Shown here: positions 1 to 9,818 of the stretch, piece by piece | How the letters are laid out: the number at the start of each line of letters is the position of its first letter | Numbering within the stretch: the stretch's first letter is position 1 | Assembly (NCBI GenBank): GCA_958510825.1 | Contig: OY294045.1 | Coordinates: forward strand, 95,726,988 to 95,790,987 | Length of the DNA stretch: 64,000 bases | Reading direction: 5' to 3' | DNA from: Brachypterus glaber | Taxonomy: Eukaryota > Arthropoda > Insecta > Coleoptera > Kateretidae | Made by a program: the position numbers and the translations under genes | The notes under the pieces: model-generated | Told to the model about the DNA's origin: nothing | Database searches by the model: none | The model's input: the letters and a program-made list of their open reading frames with translations, nothing else

Positions 1-777
1 GTGGATCAACTTAACTAACATCATAACTTACCCAAGACAGAATCACGAACTTTTATAACGATTATTTATAAAATAAACAAGCATAATAATGCAACTGAGC
101 ACAAAACTGCCATTTGCAATATAAACGATTTGTGCTGCCATTTAAAGGGGAGAAGCTCTACCGTTATCATATTACAGGACGGATTTAGTTTGACTTTTGG
201 CTTCACATAAAAGTAGGTTTCTGTTTACCTTTGCAGACAGTATCTTAAATACACTACTATCCGAAATTTGGAAACCATCCGAAATTAGGCGCATTTCCTC
301 TAATGTTTTTTTCCTTTTGAAAGTTCTTGTATTTTTTATTCCAAATTTAAATTAAATACAAACAAGCCGTGAAGATATCTAATGCTACGCATTCCGTTAT
401 ATTATTATTCACAGTAAATGGTATGTTGCATTTTCACAAACATTAAAAAAAAATTAAAAAAATATATTTTTTGAAAAACGAACAAAAATTAAAAAAAAAA
501 TTCAGAATTTTTATTTTTTTTTAGTTTTCTTTTTGCGAAAAACGAAAAAAAAAATTAAACAAAACATAAAAAAAAAAATTTCAAAAATTTCCATTTTTTT
601 TTATTTTCTTTTTGCGAAAAACAAAAAAAATTAAAAACAGTTTTTTTAAAAAAGTTTAACACCCCATAACCTTTTTGTTTTTGAGGGGTTTACTTTGAAA
701 AACAATAGGGATCCTCCCCTCCGATCGCTCCCCTCAACTTGATATTTCCTGAAAATTTCGAGTCGATCGGATAATAC
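1..777. other. Gene-free leader with A/T homopolymer tracts
   Basis: No coding potential is visible. Positions 430-660 are dominated by runs of A and T, with a short segment repeated twice (AAAAATTTCNNNNNTTTCCATTTTTTTTTA type). The segment from about 640 to 777 (Ts, then CCATAAC, AATAGGGATC and GTCGATCGGATAAT) has a diverged relative at about 16200-16440, so it is an old interspersed repeat. It was the landing site of the next element. Confidence 0.5.
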
Positions 778-845
778 GAGGGGTTGACCGCAAGGAAATC
801 TTTTGTACAAGCCAAAGGAACTCAGGAGGAACTCTGGAGGAACTG

Positions 846-1408
846 ATCATATTGACAAGATAGTTACTAAGGCAAATAAAAATTTAGGGTTTATTAAACG
901 ATATACTACTACGTTTACTGATACACGATGTCTAATTGTTTTATACACTAGTTTTGTTCGGTCAGGCATAGAATACGGGTCATTGATTTGGTCGCCAAGT
1001 TATACAACCCATATATTACGTTTAGAAAATATTCAGAAAAAATTTATTAGATTACTGTGTTTCAAAAATAACATTGACTATGCAAATAGCAACATTAACG
1101 AGTTGTTAACTTATTTTACCTTACCTTTATTGGAGAAACGTCGTTCATACTACGATATTATGTTTATTTACAAAGTTTTTCACTTCATAATAAAATGTCC
1201 ACCAATTCTTTCACAATTTTCTATCTGTGTTCCATTAGCAAACTTAAGGTTTAATAATTTATTTTTTGTTCCATTTCACCGAACAAACTATGGAATGCAC
1301 TCTCCTTTATGTAGAATGACCAATTTAATAAACGCAATCAATGACTGTGATATTTTTTATTTAAGTTTAAATAAATTTAAAAATAACATTAAAAGAGTAT
1401 TATATTAA
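846..1408 (+). pseudogene. C-terminal fragment of a LINE reverse transcriptase
   Basis: The open frame (about 187 codons from the truncation point, no internal stop) encodes the region just after the RT catalytic core. It has a long helix-rich segment with the hallmark (V)RSGIEYGSLIWSP, followed by RLENIQKKFIR. This block is typical of the RT thumb and connector of jockey/CR1-like LINEs. All catalytic motifs (including YADD) and the endonuclease are missing because of the 5' truncation, so the fragment cannot be active. The frame visible on paper starts upstream at 803, but those codons come from the host minisatellite. The lack of stops suggests a fairly recent insertion. Confidence 0.8.
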
Positions 1409-1541
1409 TTATACGTTAAAAATTATTATATTAATTATAAGTGTCCAGTTAAATATTCTAGTTTCCATATAACATGTTTTATTGTACTTAAATGTTTGTA
1501 AAAAAGGATATCCGTTAATAAATAAATAAATAAATAAATAA
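846..1541 (+). mobile_element. 5'-truncated non-LTR retrotransposon (LINE) with (TAAA)n tail
   Basis: The element begins abruptly inside the GGAACTC minisatellite and ends in about seven TAAA units (1516-1541), after which the minisatellite resumes. Truncation at the 5' end with a short-repeat tail is the usual outcome of target-primed reverse transcription. A 3' UTR of about 105 bp separates the stop codon at 1406-1408 from the tail. The target duplication cannot be resolved because the target is itself repetitive. Confidence 0.8.
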
Positions 1542-1744
1542 ACTCCGAGGAACTCTGAGGAACTCTGGAGGAACTCCGAAGGAACTCAGAGGAACTCTTT
1601 GCAAAAAGGAACTGTTTTGTACAAATTTCAGACACGGTCAGAAACAATTATTATTTATTACCCATGCGCATTAACGTTTTTATTTTCAAACTAGATGAGC
1701 TGTTACAAATACCTTAACAAAACATCCTACCAATTCTTATTTGA

Positions 1745-2035
1745 AGGGGCGCCAAGTTTGGTAGAAACCGCTAGGGACAAAGCTTTTTTTCTTGAACGTA
1801 ATTTTGGGGCGCCAATTTTTGTTTCAAAGGGGCGCCAAGTGTTTGGTAGAAACCGTCAGGGACAAAGCCTTTTTCTTGAACGTAATTTTGGGGCGCCGAT
1901 TTTTGTTTCGAAGGGGCACCACGAAGTTTGGTAGAAACCGTCAGGGACAAAGCTTTGTTTGGCGCCAATTTTTGTTTCGAAGGGGCGCCATGTTTGGTAG
2001 AAACCGTCAGGGACAAAGCTTTTTTTTTGAGGGTG
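1745..2035 (+). repeat. Four tandem units of about 80 bp in the element core
   Basis: The motif GTAGAAACCGTCAGGGACAA recurs at about 1762, 1850, 1934 and 2000. Each is followed by A/T-rich sequence and a GGCGCC-containing block (GGGGCGCCAATTTTTGTTTC). Units differ by small indels. Related units appear inverted at 36955-37200, and a degenerate fragment lies at 24530-24625. Confidence 0.8.
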
Positions 2036-2249
2036 CCTTATTGGCAGTAGTGCTTGCATAGAGGTAATTTCTACGGCTTATTTACCAAAAATCCAAAAAT
2101 CACCCCTTCCAGAGAGGAACTCTTAAGGTTCACAGGAGGAACTCCCAAGGAACTCTGAAGGAACTCCAAGGAACTCCGGAGGAACTCTGAGGAAATCTTT
2201 GCAAAAAGGAACTCTTTTGTAAAAATTTCAGACGCGGTCAGCCCCTCTG

Positions 2250-3019
2250 CCCAGGTAGCAAAATAACATGAAATTCACGTAAAAGCCACGTTAATATGTG
2301 ACATGTGATGTTAAGATTGTAGTCTCATTTAACAAGAATGTAGCATGGTGGGGATGTCCTAAGTCCGCCCCTAATAACATCACACAATGACATCCCGAAA
2401 ATAACGTGTTTGTGACATCATAAATCCACATTCCTGTTATATCTAATATCTTATGGATGCCGTTACTGGTACTTTAATATTTAAATAATATCCTAGGATA
2501 TTAGCTTTTTCTAAATAAAACCATTAAAAACGCTATAAGCCCATAAAAAAAATCGGATTTAAAATCAATCAGTAATCACAGATTGAAACAGATAGATTCT
2601 AAATACGAAATTGCAGATTAAGCGGAGAATATATTCCTTTAATCCGTGTCCGTGGTCTTGAGAAGCCCAGCAGAGCCCCCTATCCATTGGAAATCGTATA
2701 ATGTGTATACAATTTCCGTATAATAATTTACTCTATCAACATCATGTTATATCGATTTTTTTGCTTCGAACGTCGGTGAGAAGCAAAATAACATGACATT
2801 CACGTGAAAGCCACGTTAATATGTGACATGCGATATATTCACAGCGTTGCTAAATATTTGTTATTAAATAACATGGTTGTCACGTCACACGTGTTACGTT
2901 GCAAATGTGATGTTAAATACATGTTATTTTTCAATATTATGTGATGTTATGATTTAGTTTAAAAATACACCCAAAAGTGATGTTAATTTCTTGTAATATA
3001 ACATCCCTTGCTACCTGGG
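2250..3019 (+). mobile_element. CCCAGGTAGCAA-terminus MITE, copy 1 (770 bp)
   Basis: It starts CCCAGGTAGCAAAATAACAT and ends with the inverse of CCCAGGTAGCAAGGGATG, giving an imperfect terminal inverted repeat. The dinucleotide TG lies on both sides (2248-2249, 3020-3021). There is no ORF. Other copies at 18372-19115 (TSD TT) and 22887-23664 (TSD TC) confirm both ends and a 2-bp duplication. The interior is rich in CACGTG/TGACAT-like words. Superfamily not assigned. Confidence 0.85.
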
Positions 3020-3021
3020 TG

Positions 3022-3352
3022 TATAATACGTTCTGGAGTTATCGTGTTTACAAAAATCGGACAGACGGACGAACGGATAGAAGGACATTTTCAAAGTTTT
3101 TTATTTTTTTATGAAACACATTTGTATCCAAGAATTTTTGGTCTAGGACGTTTTTTGACGATTTTGGGAAATTCGAGATTACCGTATAATATTATTCTAG
3201 CGCAGGCGCTGTGAATAATATAATAAGGAATTATTTTATAAAGCCATTCTAAACACGCTAATTAGGTACAACAACTGAAAAATAGTGACAAACACAAGTT
3301 ATGTTCTTTAAACTTAAGATTCTTAACAAACACCTAAATTAATGTCTCTAAG
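3022..3352. other. Intergenic, no gene seen
   Basis: This continues the old repeat that flanks the first TIR element (GTTCTGGAGTTATCGTG and onward). It contains no credible ORF or structured RNA. Confidence 0.4.
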
Positions 3353-3492
3353 GGCATATCCACAGGCTCGCATAAGAACGTAATACAAAAGAATGCGATG
3401 CCGTGATTGGCTTGATGTGCCGCCATGTATCTTGTAAGCCAATCACGGCATCGCATTCTTATGTTTTATGTTCTTATGCAAACTTCTGGATA
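3353..3492. mobile_element. Short hairpin MITE
   Basis: A near-perfect inverted repeat pairs CATAAGAAC...AATGCGATGCCGTGATTGGCTT (3370-3412) with its complement at about 3437-3480. Outer arms carry GGCATATCCACAGG on the left and the inverse of GGCCTATCCAGAAG on the right. The fold is almost continuous with a loop of about 25 bases. Confidence 0.7.
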
Positions 3493-3528
3493 GGCCTTCA
3501 ATAGGCTTTCAAGACATACCCAGTCCGC

Positions 3529-4382
3529 ACATATATGGATGCAACATGGTAAAGAAAGATTTTTTAGGTAACATGTGCCATATTACATGAGACATAACAT
3601 ACATATGTATGCTACATAACATGCCCTATAACAGAAAGATTTTTTACGTTACATGTGCCATATTGCATAAGATGTAACATACATATGTATGGTACATAAC
3701 ATGCAATATTGCATGTTATGTATCATATATATGGTACGAGAACATACACGATACATAAAATGTTATGAATTCAATACTAAATATGGCGTCTATATTATTT
3801 TAATTTTTATAGGTTAGAATCACTAATATTCTTAAAATTGTTGTTAATAATAAAAGTTTTACCCTTAAGTAGTAGAAACGCATGTATTTTTAGACAACTA
3901 AACCGATTTTAGATAATTTTAGACAAAAAATTAAAATATATATATTTTTTTAAAATGATTATTTGCTATTTTTTCTCTAAAAATTGGCTTTTTATGTGGC
4001 CCATGATTTTTAAGCCTGGTAGAAAGTTTGCTTTCACAGTAAAAATGCACATCGTATAAGAATTTTGCCTGATGGATGCTACATATAAAGATATTTATAT
4101 ACTTTAATTATTAGGTTTATCAAAAAGACGTAAAAATGTTCACCATGTCTAAATCTATCATGCACTCCATAACAAGTAAAATTCGGAAACGCCTACTTTT
4201 ATTGTTATGTACCTAGTATGTATCTGATATGTAGCATGTTATGTAGCTGATACATAACTTGAGGCGGAATTGTTAAAGTCCAAGGACTATACATGGACTA
4301 TAAAAATTACATGTCTGCAACATCACACAGAACAGTGGTTATGTACCTGCTATGTTCCTGCCATGTATTTGTGTTGACTGGG
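3529..4382 (+). mobile_element. CCCAGTCCGCACA-terminus MITE, copy 1 (854 bp)
   Basis: The left end is CCCAGTCCGCACATATATGG and the right end is TTTGTGTTGACTGGG, giving an imperfect TIR. TA flanks both sides (3527-3528, 4383-4384). The interior has an inverted motif around GCAATATTGCATGTTATGTA. It is nearly identical to 11745-12609, where AA is duplicated. The shared CCCAG start and 2-bp duplication link it to the CCCAGGTAGC family. No ORF. Confidence 0.85.
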
Positions 4383-4639
4383 TATGGACTTGGAATTACT
4401 GTGCACACACGTGTAAGTTAAATTACTATTGCAAATCCAATAATTTAGCGTACCTAAGGATTTCGTAAAGCTCGATAAATTCTTGGCCTATTGTTACTGG
4501 GAGCATATTCTTGAAAGTTTCAAAATTTGTAATTGCGATTCTAGAAAATAACTTTCGTTACGCTAAGTTAGAATTGTTAGCCATGCAAATAATTTACCGA
4601 CAATAAATGTGACTTGTTCTTTAAATAGGTAATATATTA

Positions 4640-5450
4640 TTTTCTACGACTGCTTTAGAATGTAAGCAAAAACACACACTTTTCAAACACAGAATGAATC
4701 CATTCTAGCTCTAGATACGGTATGAATATTCCGTATCAAGTGTTAGAATTAGCACATGTAGTGCCATCTCTTGTTTATAAAAGTAAAAAAAACTGTAGCA
4801 AAATTAGCAAAAAATATATATATTTTACCATGAAATATTGAATAATTTAATCCAATTTAAAGTTTTGCGTCATAGGCGTAACGAGGGGAGGCTTAGCCCC
4901 CCCCCCCCCCAAATTTTTCTAAGCCCCCCCCAAATCAAACTATAAAAGTCTCACAGACAGACAAACTTAAAAACTTGACTATTTTTTTAGGGGCTCAAGC
5001 CCCCCCCCCCCCAAAATTTGGACCTAGTTAGTTACATAAAGTTTATTAGGTTTTCTTAATATTTGAATAGTTTTTTTATTAATTTAGTTCAAAAAATTAA
5101 AAGTGCTCCATCTATTGTTAAATATTTAAACCTGATATCTGTTACAACAATCTGACATAACTTTCAATTTTTGCATTAAAATTTGTAAATATGTGCTAAA
5201 ATTAAATAAAAATCTGATTTGATAAAATTATTAAATAACATTAATTGCTTTATTTAAAAATATGTGTTTTGTTTTGTTGCATTTAAAATGTCGAGTCACA
5301 AAAAACATTGTTTTAACCTTGTCAGCAGTTTAAAGAAGAAGAAAAAGTATAGTCTACAACACGCATGGAATAGTCATTCCGCGCTCGCGGGACCATCATA
5401 CTCACCTGCCGGCTCGCGCGGAATATTGTCTATTCCATATTAGAAAATAT
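4640..5450 (+). repeat. Interspersed repeat of about 0.8 kb, copy 1
   Basis: This block matches, in inverse orientation, 39480-39612 plus 40795-41345, where the second copy is split by a palindromic element. Shared landmarks are CTACGACTGCTTTAGAATG, GATACGGTATGAATATTCCG and GTCAGCAGTTTAAAG, then the palindromic terminal part with GGAATAGTCATTCCGCGCTCGCGG. It is interrupted at about 4876-5025 by a C-rich insert with complementary ends (GGGG(A)GGCTTAGCCCC and GGGGCTCAAGCCCC). No ORF. Confidence 0.7.
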
Positions 5451-5489
5451 TACGCGGCCTTACATAGGGGGGTGGGGGTCAAAAATGGC

Positions 5490-5684
5490 TGTATAATATT
5501 CATGTAATGAAACAAGAGATACTATGAATATTATATATTTCTAAACACAAGTAACGAGTTTACAATAATAATTATAACTAGGTTATGTTACGGACGCATA
5601 GCCCGCCAAGAGTGTACAACTAAAGTGCGCACTCTGTGGACACATAGAGGCAACACATGTTATATGTGTTGCATATATTATACA
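5490..5684 (-). repeat. LTR (3' LTR of the minus-strand element)
   Basis: 195 bp, TGTATAATAT...ATTATACA, identical by eye to 6595-6789. The ends themselves form a short inverted repeat (TGTATAAT/ATTATACA). Confidence 0.93.
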
Positions 5685-5693
5685 TCCTCCCTC

Positions 5694-6393
5694 CTATAAA
5701 TTAAGTTTATCAGGTTTTTTTATAATTCTGCCTGAGCGGGTTGTTTTAACAAGTTCAGCACCTTGAGGTGGAACCTCGGGTGGAACCTCCGGTGGCTCAA
5801 TAGAAGCGTGAGATTCATGTCTTCGGGGGGAAGATAACTTAGGCAAAATAGGGGGGTTGAGAACTTTAGGAATTTTCTCAATATTAATTTGTTCATCAAA
5901 AACCTCATTTATAGGTTCAACAAGGGGGTCTTGTTTATATTGGTTTTGAGACACCCTTAAATCATATCTATTACGGCGAAGTAGATTGCCTAAATTATCT
6001 TTTACAATATATGATCGAGGAGCGTTATGAATATCTATTATTTTACCTGATTGCCAGTTATTTCTTATATGATCATACATTGTGATGTTATCATTTTTGC
6101 TAAGAGGTATAAGCTCTTTAGCATCTTTATTAAAATATGACTTATTTATATTTTTCTTTAACTCTATTTTTTCTACCACCCCTGTACACAATGTTGGTAA
6201 TAACAAATCAAAGGCAATGGGTAATTTAGTTTTACACATTCTAGAATTTAGTAACTGAGAAGGTGAATAACCCATATTTTTTAAAGGCATGTTTCTATAA
6301 TTTAACAATGCTGAATCTATATCTTTTCCTCCTTCTAAAGATTTTTTTACAATATTTTTTGATATGGATACCCCCTTTTCAGCAAGGCCATTC
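5694..6393 (-). pseudogene. Gypsy integrase C-terminal fragment
   Basis: Read on the minus strand, the frame enters at about 6393 with NGLAEKG, the last part of the integrase catalytic core around its third acidic residue. It continues through LLNYRNMPL and GYSPSQLLNSR, the conserved stretch after the DDE core in K02A2.6-like Gypsy integrases. A C-terminal domain follows with a basic tail (TRSGRIIKKPDKLNL). The first two catalytic aspartates and the zinc-binding HHCC domain are deleted. The first ATG inside the fragment is at 6308. It has no stop but no start context either, and its frame differs from that of the gag remnant, so it is a relic. Confidence 0.8.
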
Positions 6394-6561
6394 GTCTCCT
6401 ATCAAATTAAGAAGTACAGCTATTTTCTTTGATTCTGGCTTACCATCTAAATCACTGGCAGTCATAAACAAGTCGAATTTTTGACTAAACTTCTTCCAAT
6501 TTTCAGCCACATTGCCATCAAGCTGCAATGCTTCTGGTGGCTTGAAAATTCCTGGTTCCAT
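6379..6561 (-). pseudogene. Gypsy gag N-terminal fragment
   Basis: The ATG at 6559-6561 opens a 60-codon frame beginning MEPGIFKPP and containing NWKKFSQKFDLFM and KKIAVLLNLIGDE. This is the usual N-terminal start of capsid-like gag in K02A2.6-type Gypsy elements. At about 6393 it is joined to integrase sequence and runs into TGA at 6379. The join GACGA/ATGGCC marks the internal deletion. What is left of gag is too short to assemble particles. Confidence 0.75.
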
Positions 6562-6594
6562 TGTATATACCTGTGTTAAACTAGACTGACACCA

Positions 6595-6789
6595 TGTATA
6601 ATATTCATGTAATGAAACAAGAGATACTATGAATATTATATATTTCTAAACACAAGTAACGAGTTTACAATAATAATTATAACTAGGTTATGTTACGGAC
6701 GCATAGCCCGCCAAGAGTGTACAACTAAAGTGCGCACTCTGTGGACACATAGAGGCAACACATGTTATATGTGTTGCATATATTATACA
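6595..6789 (-). repeat. LTR (5' LTR of the minus-strand element)
   Basis: 195-bp partner of 5490-5684, no visible differences; followed on the minus strand by the TGG primer-binding site. Confidence 0.93.
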
Positions 6790-6836
6790 ATGGCCAAATT
6801 TTGCGTTACGTAATACTTTAACGTTCCCCTTGACTG
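6790..6836. mobile_element. Right end of a GGGAACGTTCAAGTATTACG-type MITE
   Basis: AAATTTTGCGTTACGTAATA followed by CTTTAACGTTCCCC is the terminal sequence of the MITE family seen complete at 7821-8027 and elsewhere. The rest of this copy lies left of the Gypsy insertion (from about 5448), which split it. Confidence 0.6.
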
Positions 6837-6839
6837 TTT

Positions 6840-7319
6840 TGCAGGCCCTCTTTGATAGTTTTGTGGGCCCTCCTTTTACCCCCACTTCGCGGACTCACCT
6901 TTCCGGACTGGGCCCTAATTACCTACAGGGGGGGGCAGCCTTAAGTAGGTGACCTTGCAACACAGCTAAAAATGGCCTCCATAGCATCGCAATTTTCGTG
7001 CTAGATGTCGCTAGCGTTATTTTTTGTAATTTTTAACAGATAGGTTTCTTTTATCTTTTCATGTAAAGCTTTACATTTATCCTGATAGATGGCATCGTAT
7101 TGAAAATAATAATAAATTGAAAAATAGTAAATATTTTAAGATAATATTATTAAGAATGATTCTATATTGCATATTGAGTCAATATTATTGACCATATTTA
7201 AAACAAAATCCCATTGAAAGTATTATACTTACTTTGTTGTAAAAAATATATATAAAGCGGGGGTTTCCGTGTTTCTAACCTCAAAAAATCTAAATCTTGA
7301 ATTGGTGTGCTACGAAAAA
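6840..7319. other. Intergenic, no gene seen
   Basis: Contains short G-rich runs and A/T-rich sequence. No convincing ORF, RNA or repeat boundary. Confidence 0.35.
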
Positions 7320-7745
7320 TTTTAATAACTTTGGAAAAGGTAATTATTTGAATAAATATACGTACACAACAATTAGAACTAAATAATAATGATGCTTTCA
7401 TGTATTTTTAGTGTTTTTGAAACCAATCAGTGGCGATTAACGAATTGGTCACACTTGAAGAGGGTCGAAAGTTTCTTTCCATAAAGCTTTTAAAAGTAAG
7501 TAATATACATACGTAAAAATTAAAACTAAATATTAATTATCCATTCATGTGTTTTTAGTGTTTTTGAAACCAATCAGTGGCTATTAACCAACGAGCCACA
7601 CCCTTAAGGAGGATCGAAAGTTTCTGTCGGCAAAGCTTTTAAAAGTAAGTAATTTATATACAAAACAATTAAAACAAAATATTAATTATGCTTTCATGTG
7701 TTTTTAGTGTTTTTGGAAACAGTCAGTGGCGATTATCCAATTAGT
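7320..7745 (+). repeat. Three tandem units of about 148 bp with splice-site-like borders
   Basis: The phrase GTGTTTTTGAAACCAATCAG recurs at 7411, 7558 and 7707 (third copy diverged), so the period is 147-149 bp. In each unit the phrase is preceded by TTTTTAG. A GTAAGTAAT follows about 90 bp later in the first two units. The segment between them has a partly open frame (VFETNQWRLTNW in unit 1), broken by stops in all three. It could be a decayed tandem exon duplication or a plain satellite. Confidence 0.6.
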
Positions 7746-7820
7746 ATTACGAGTACGTATACGTATACCCCAGTTTTAGTTTTAACTCATGTGGGTAAAA
7801 AGTTTTTTTTTTAATTTTAG

Positions 7821-8027
7821 GGGAAACGTTCAAGTTTTACGTAACGCAAGTTTTACCAAAATTCATACACTCTTCTCGCGTTATTAAAGGCTGTAGAGAT
7901 TTCATATTTTGGCTAGGGAAGTTAGCGAAAGTATAAAATCTCTACAGCCTTTAATAACGCTGGAAACTGTGTATGAAGTGTATTAATTTTGGTACAATTT
8001 GCGTTACGTAATACTTGTACGTTCCCT
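7821..8027. mobile_element. Palindromic MITE, GGGAACGTTCAAG terminus
   Basis: An almost complete inverted repeat. The left arm runs GGGAAACGTTCAAG...GCGTTATTAAAGGCTGTAGAGATT and the right arm is its complement, ending GTACGTTCCC. The single-stranded loop is short. Same family: 14927-15154, 58644-58862, 26733-26879, 27205-27350, plus fragments at 6790 and 10103. Confidence 0.8.
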
Positions 8028-8217
8028 TGAGGGTAAATATATAAAATTTTGTTGAAGTGAATAGAAGGGTTTAAAAAAATAAATATCTCATTGTGTGCGT
8101 ATAACATAACTCTGTCTGGCCCCATTTTAGGAACATTTTATTATTAAAATTTAGTGCTAGTGTTATTATTTTATAAAAATAATGTTTTTATTAAGTTGAA
8201 AGAAATAGATGCCAGTT

Positions 8218-8434
8218 ACCCTACAGAGTGCTATTTAGTTTACGCACTGTGAGGCACCGGCGGATTTGGGGGGGGGGCATGGGTCCCATGCCCCCCTCCC
8301 CCCAGGCAAGATATATTAGCATAGAAATACCATCAGTTATATTTTTGGTGAATGCGCATTTTTTTTCCTTAAAATGAAATAAATCCGCCATGGCCAATAT
8401 CCATACAGAGTGCTATTTAGTTTATGCACTGTGA
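8218..8434. repeat. MITE with GGCGGATTT ends, flanked by a 33-bp direct repeat
   Basis: A small element (about 8256-8393) starts GGCGGATTTGGGGG and ends AAATCCGCC. It has a relative at 9072-9232 (shared AGATATATTA(G/A)CATAGAAATACC). On both sides lies CTACAGAGTGCTATTTAGTT plus the following GCACTGTGA (8218-8250, 8403-8434). That is far longer than a normal target duplication, so the element may have moved within a tandem repeat. Confidence 0.55.
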
Positions 8435-8731
8435 CGTGCGATTCGTGTACGAGAATATATTCTCTCATAAAACGGTGTATAATAATAATATAATAATATA
8501 ATTATTTTTATATTGTAAAAGCTGAGGGTGATAAAAAAAACAATTTTCGGATTTCGTACAGTAAAATATTTTCATTGATTTGATAAAAAATTATTCTTTA
8601 TGCATAGGTAATTAAGAATTATTCTTGTATGTAATTTTTTTAAATAAAATAAATTGTTTTATTTTTGTTTTGCATTTTTATTCTATTCTTTTATTACTTT
8701 GAATGGAGATTTTTATCGAATTCAAAGTAAT
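8435..8731. other. A/T-rich sequence, no gene seen
   Basis: No ORF of note; short A/T runs and no repeat family recognised. Confidence 0.35.
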
Positions 8732-8834
8732 AATTAAAACACGTTGAAGGACAATGACGCTGTCCAGCGGTATGTCTGCGAAAACGCAGGCAAACAGCTC
8801 GACAGCGTCATTGTCCTTCAACGTGTTTTAATTA
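8732..8834. mobile_element. Perfect-arm hairpin of about 100 bp
   Basis: TAATTAAAACACGTTGAAGG and the next bases (ACAATGACGCTGTC) pair with the complement at about 8801-8834. The loop contains GTCTGCGAAAACGCAGGC, itself a small hairpin. Likely a MITE. Confidence 0.7.
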
Positions 8835-9071
8835 ACAATTTTATTAAGGATTTGAAATTGGCGCCATCTCTATTACTTAAAATTTCCGCTAGATGTCACT
8901 AGGGGTTTTTACAGAAACCGACTATACCGACAATAGTCCGCAATTTCCGTGCTAGATGGCGCCAGCAACCTTTTTGTAATCAGTGTTGCCTACGTTTAAC
9001 ACGGAAGCTAAAGTTCTTATATATATTTTCTTTGATTACCTAGTCCGCCACCACGGGTTAATTTAGTGTAA

Positions 9072-9232
9072 GCCATGGGAGGATTTAGGGGGCGGGCCAT
9101 GGGGGCCATGGCCCTCCCCAGCGAGATATATTAACATAGAAATACCTTCAAAATTATATTTTTGGCAAAAGCGCCATTTTTTTCCTTATGGATGCCCCCC
9201 CCTTAAAGTAAAATAAATCCGCCCCTGGTGTA
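9072..9232. mobile_element. GGCGGATTT-type MITE, second copy
   Basis: GGGAGGATTTAGGGGGCGGG on the left and AAATCCGCCC on the right. The interior matches 8290-8340. No ORF. Confidence 0.55.
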
Positions 9233-9564
9233 AGCACCCAAATAAATAATTTTCATATTTCTAGAAGTATCATCGCTCGACCTAGTGGTAGTTCTTGGGA
9301 ACAAATTTGTTTCCAAGTTTTAGCGTCACCTATGAAGCAATGGTTATACTAACTTTCACTAAAATCGGGAAACTTTGAGATCTCTTCATAGAATCTGTGG
9401 ATCTCTTGCGCACAATCATACAAACGCGTGTCAGCATTGATTTTTAACGGATCTAGCCACAGTACATAAAGATCTAGCATGTGCTGCTCCCTTCAACCAT
9501 TTTTATAAGGTAGGTAATGCAGTACACTGTATTAAGTCAGAAAGACTGTTTCACGACCCTCAGT
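9233..9564. other. Intergenic, no gene seen
   Basis: Unique-looking sequence between two MITEs, with no ORF above background length and no recognised RNA. Confidence 0.35.
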
Positions 9565-9818
9565 GAGGGGCCTTTCTATCGTCTACGTCCCAAATGCAAT
9601 TCGGTCTTTCGCGCTGTTGCCAAATTGTGCAGATATATTAAATCTTTGGTTTTTGGTTGTTTTGGTGTTTTTTTTGTTGCAAAAAACACCAAAACAACCA
9701 AAAACCAAAGCAAAAAAAAACACCAAAACAACCAAAAACCAAAGATAAATTAAATTGCACAATTTGGCAACAGCGAGAAATACCGAATTGAATGTGGGAC
9801 GTAGAAGTTAGTAGGGGC
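9565..9818. mobile_element. Palindromic element with CCAAAACAACCAAAAACC core
   Basis: The outer arms pair GGGGCCTTTC...TACGTCCC...GCTGTTGCCAAATTGTGCA with their complement ending GGGGCCTTCA. The inner part is AATCTTTGGTTTTTGGTTG against CAACCAAAAACCAAAGAT, the latter present twice in tandem (about 9680 and 9725). A half copy lies at 24628-24735. The short frames within are artefacts of the repeats. Confidence 0.7.

Larger units (their letters stand above)
778..2248. mobile_element. CGAGGGG-type TIR element with GGAACTC minisatellite, copy A
   Basis: The left end reads GAGGGGTTGACCGC and the right end is the inverse of GAGGGGCTGACCGC. Next to each end lies a degenerate tandem of AGGAACTCNG units (about 806-845, 1541-1600, 2112-2200). 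The centre holds four units of about 80 bp. The flanks are GGATAATA(C) on the left and GTATAATA(C) on the right. The right flank is seen only after removing the element at 2250-3019, which landed one base beyond the right end. This 7/8 match points to an 8- or 9-bp target duplication. A LINE is inserted in the left minisatellite. There is no transposase, so it is non-autonomous. The same family is at 36795-37465. Confidence 0.75.
5490..6789 (-). mobile_element. Internally deleted Ty3/Gypsy retrotransposon with perfect LTRs
   Basis: Two 195-bp LTRs (5490-5684, 6595-6789) look identical and begin TG and end CA. The 5-bp sequence ATGGC is duplicated outside them (5485-5489, 6790-6794). On the minus strand the 5' LTR is followed directly by TGGTGTCAGTC, a TGG-initial primer-binding site. 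A purine tract (AGGAGGGAGGA) precedes the 3' LTR. The body keeps only the start of gag and the end of integrase; protease, RT and RNase H are gone. It is therefore a non-autonomous but recently moved copy. It landed inside a GTTACGTAATACTT-type MITE. Confidence 0.93.
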
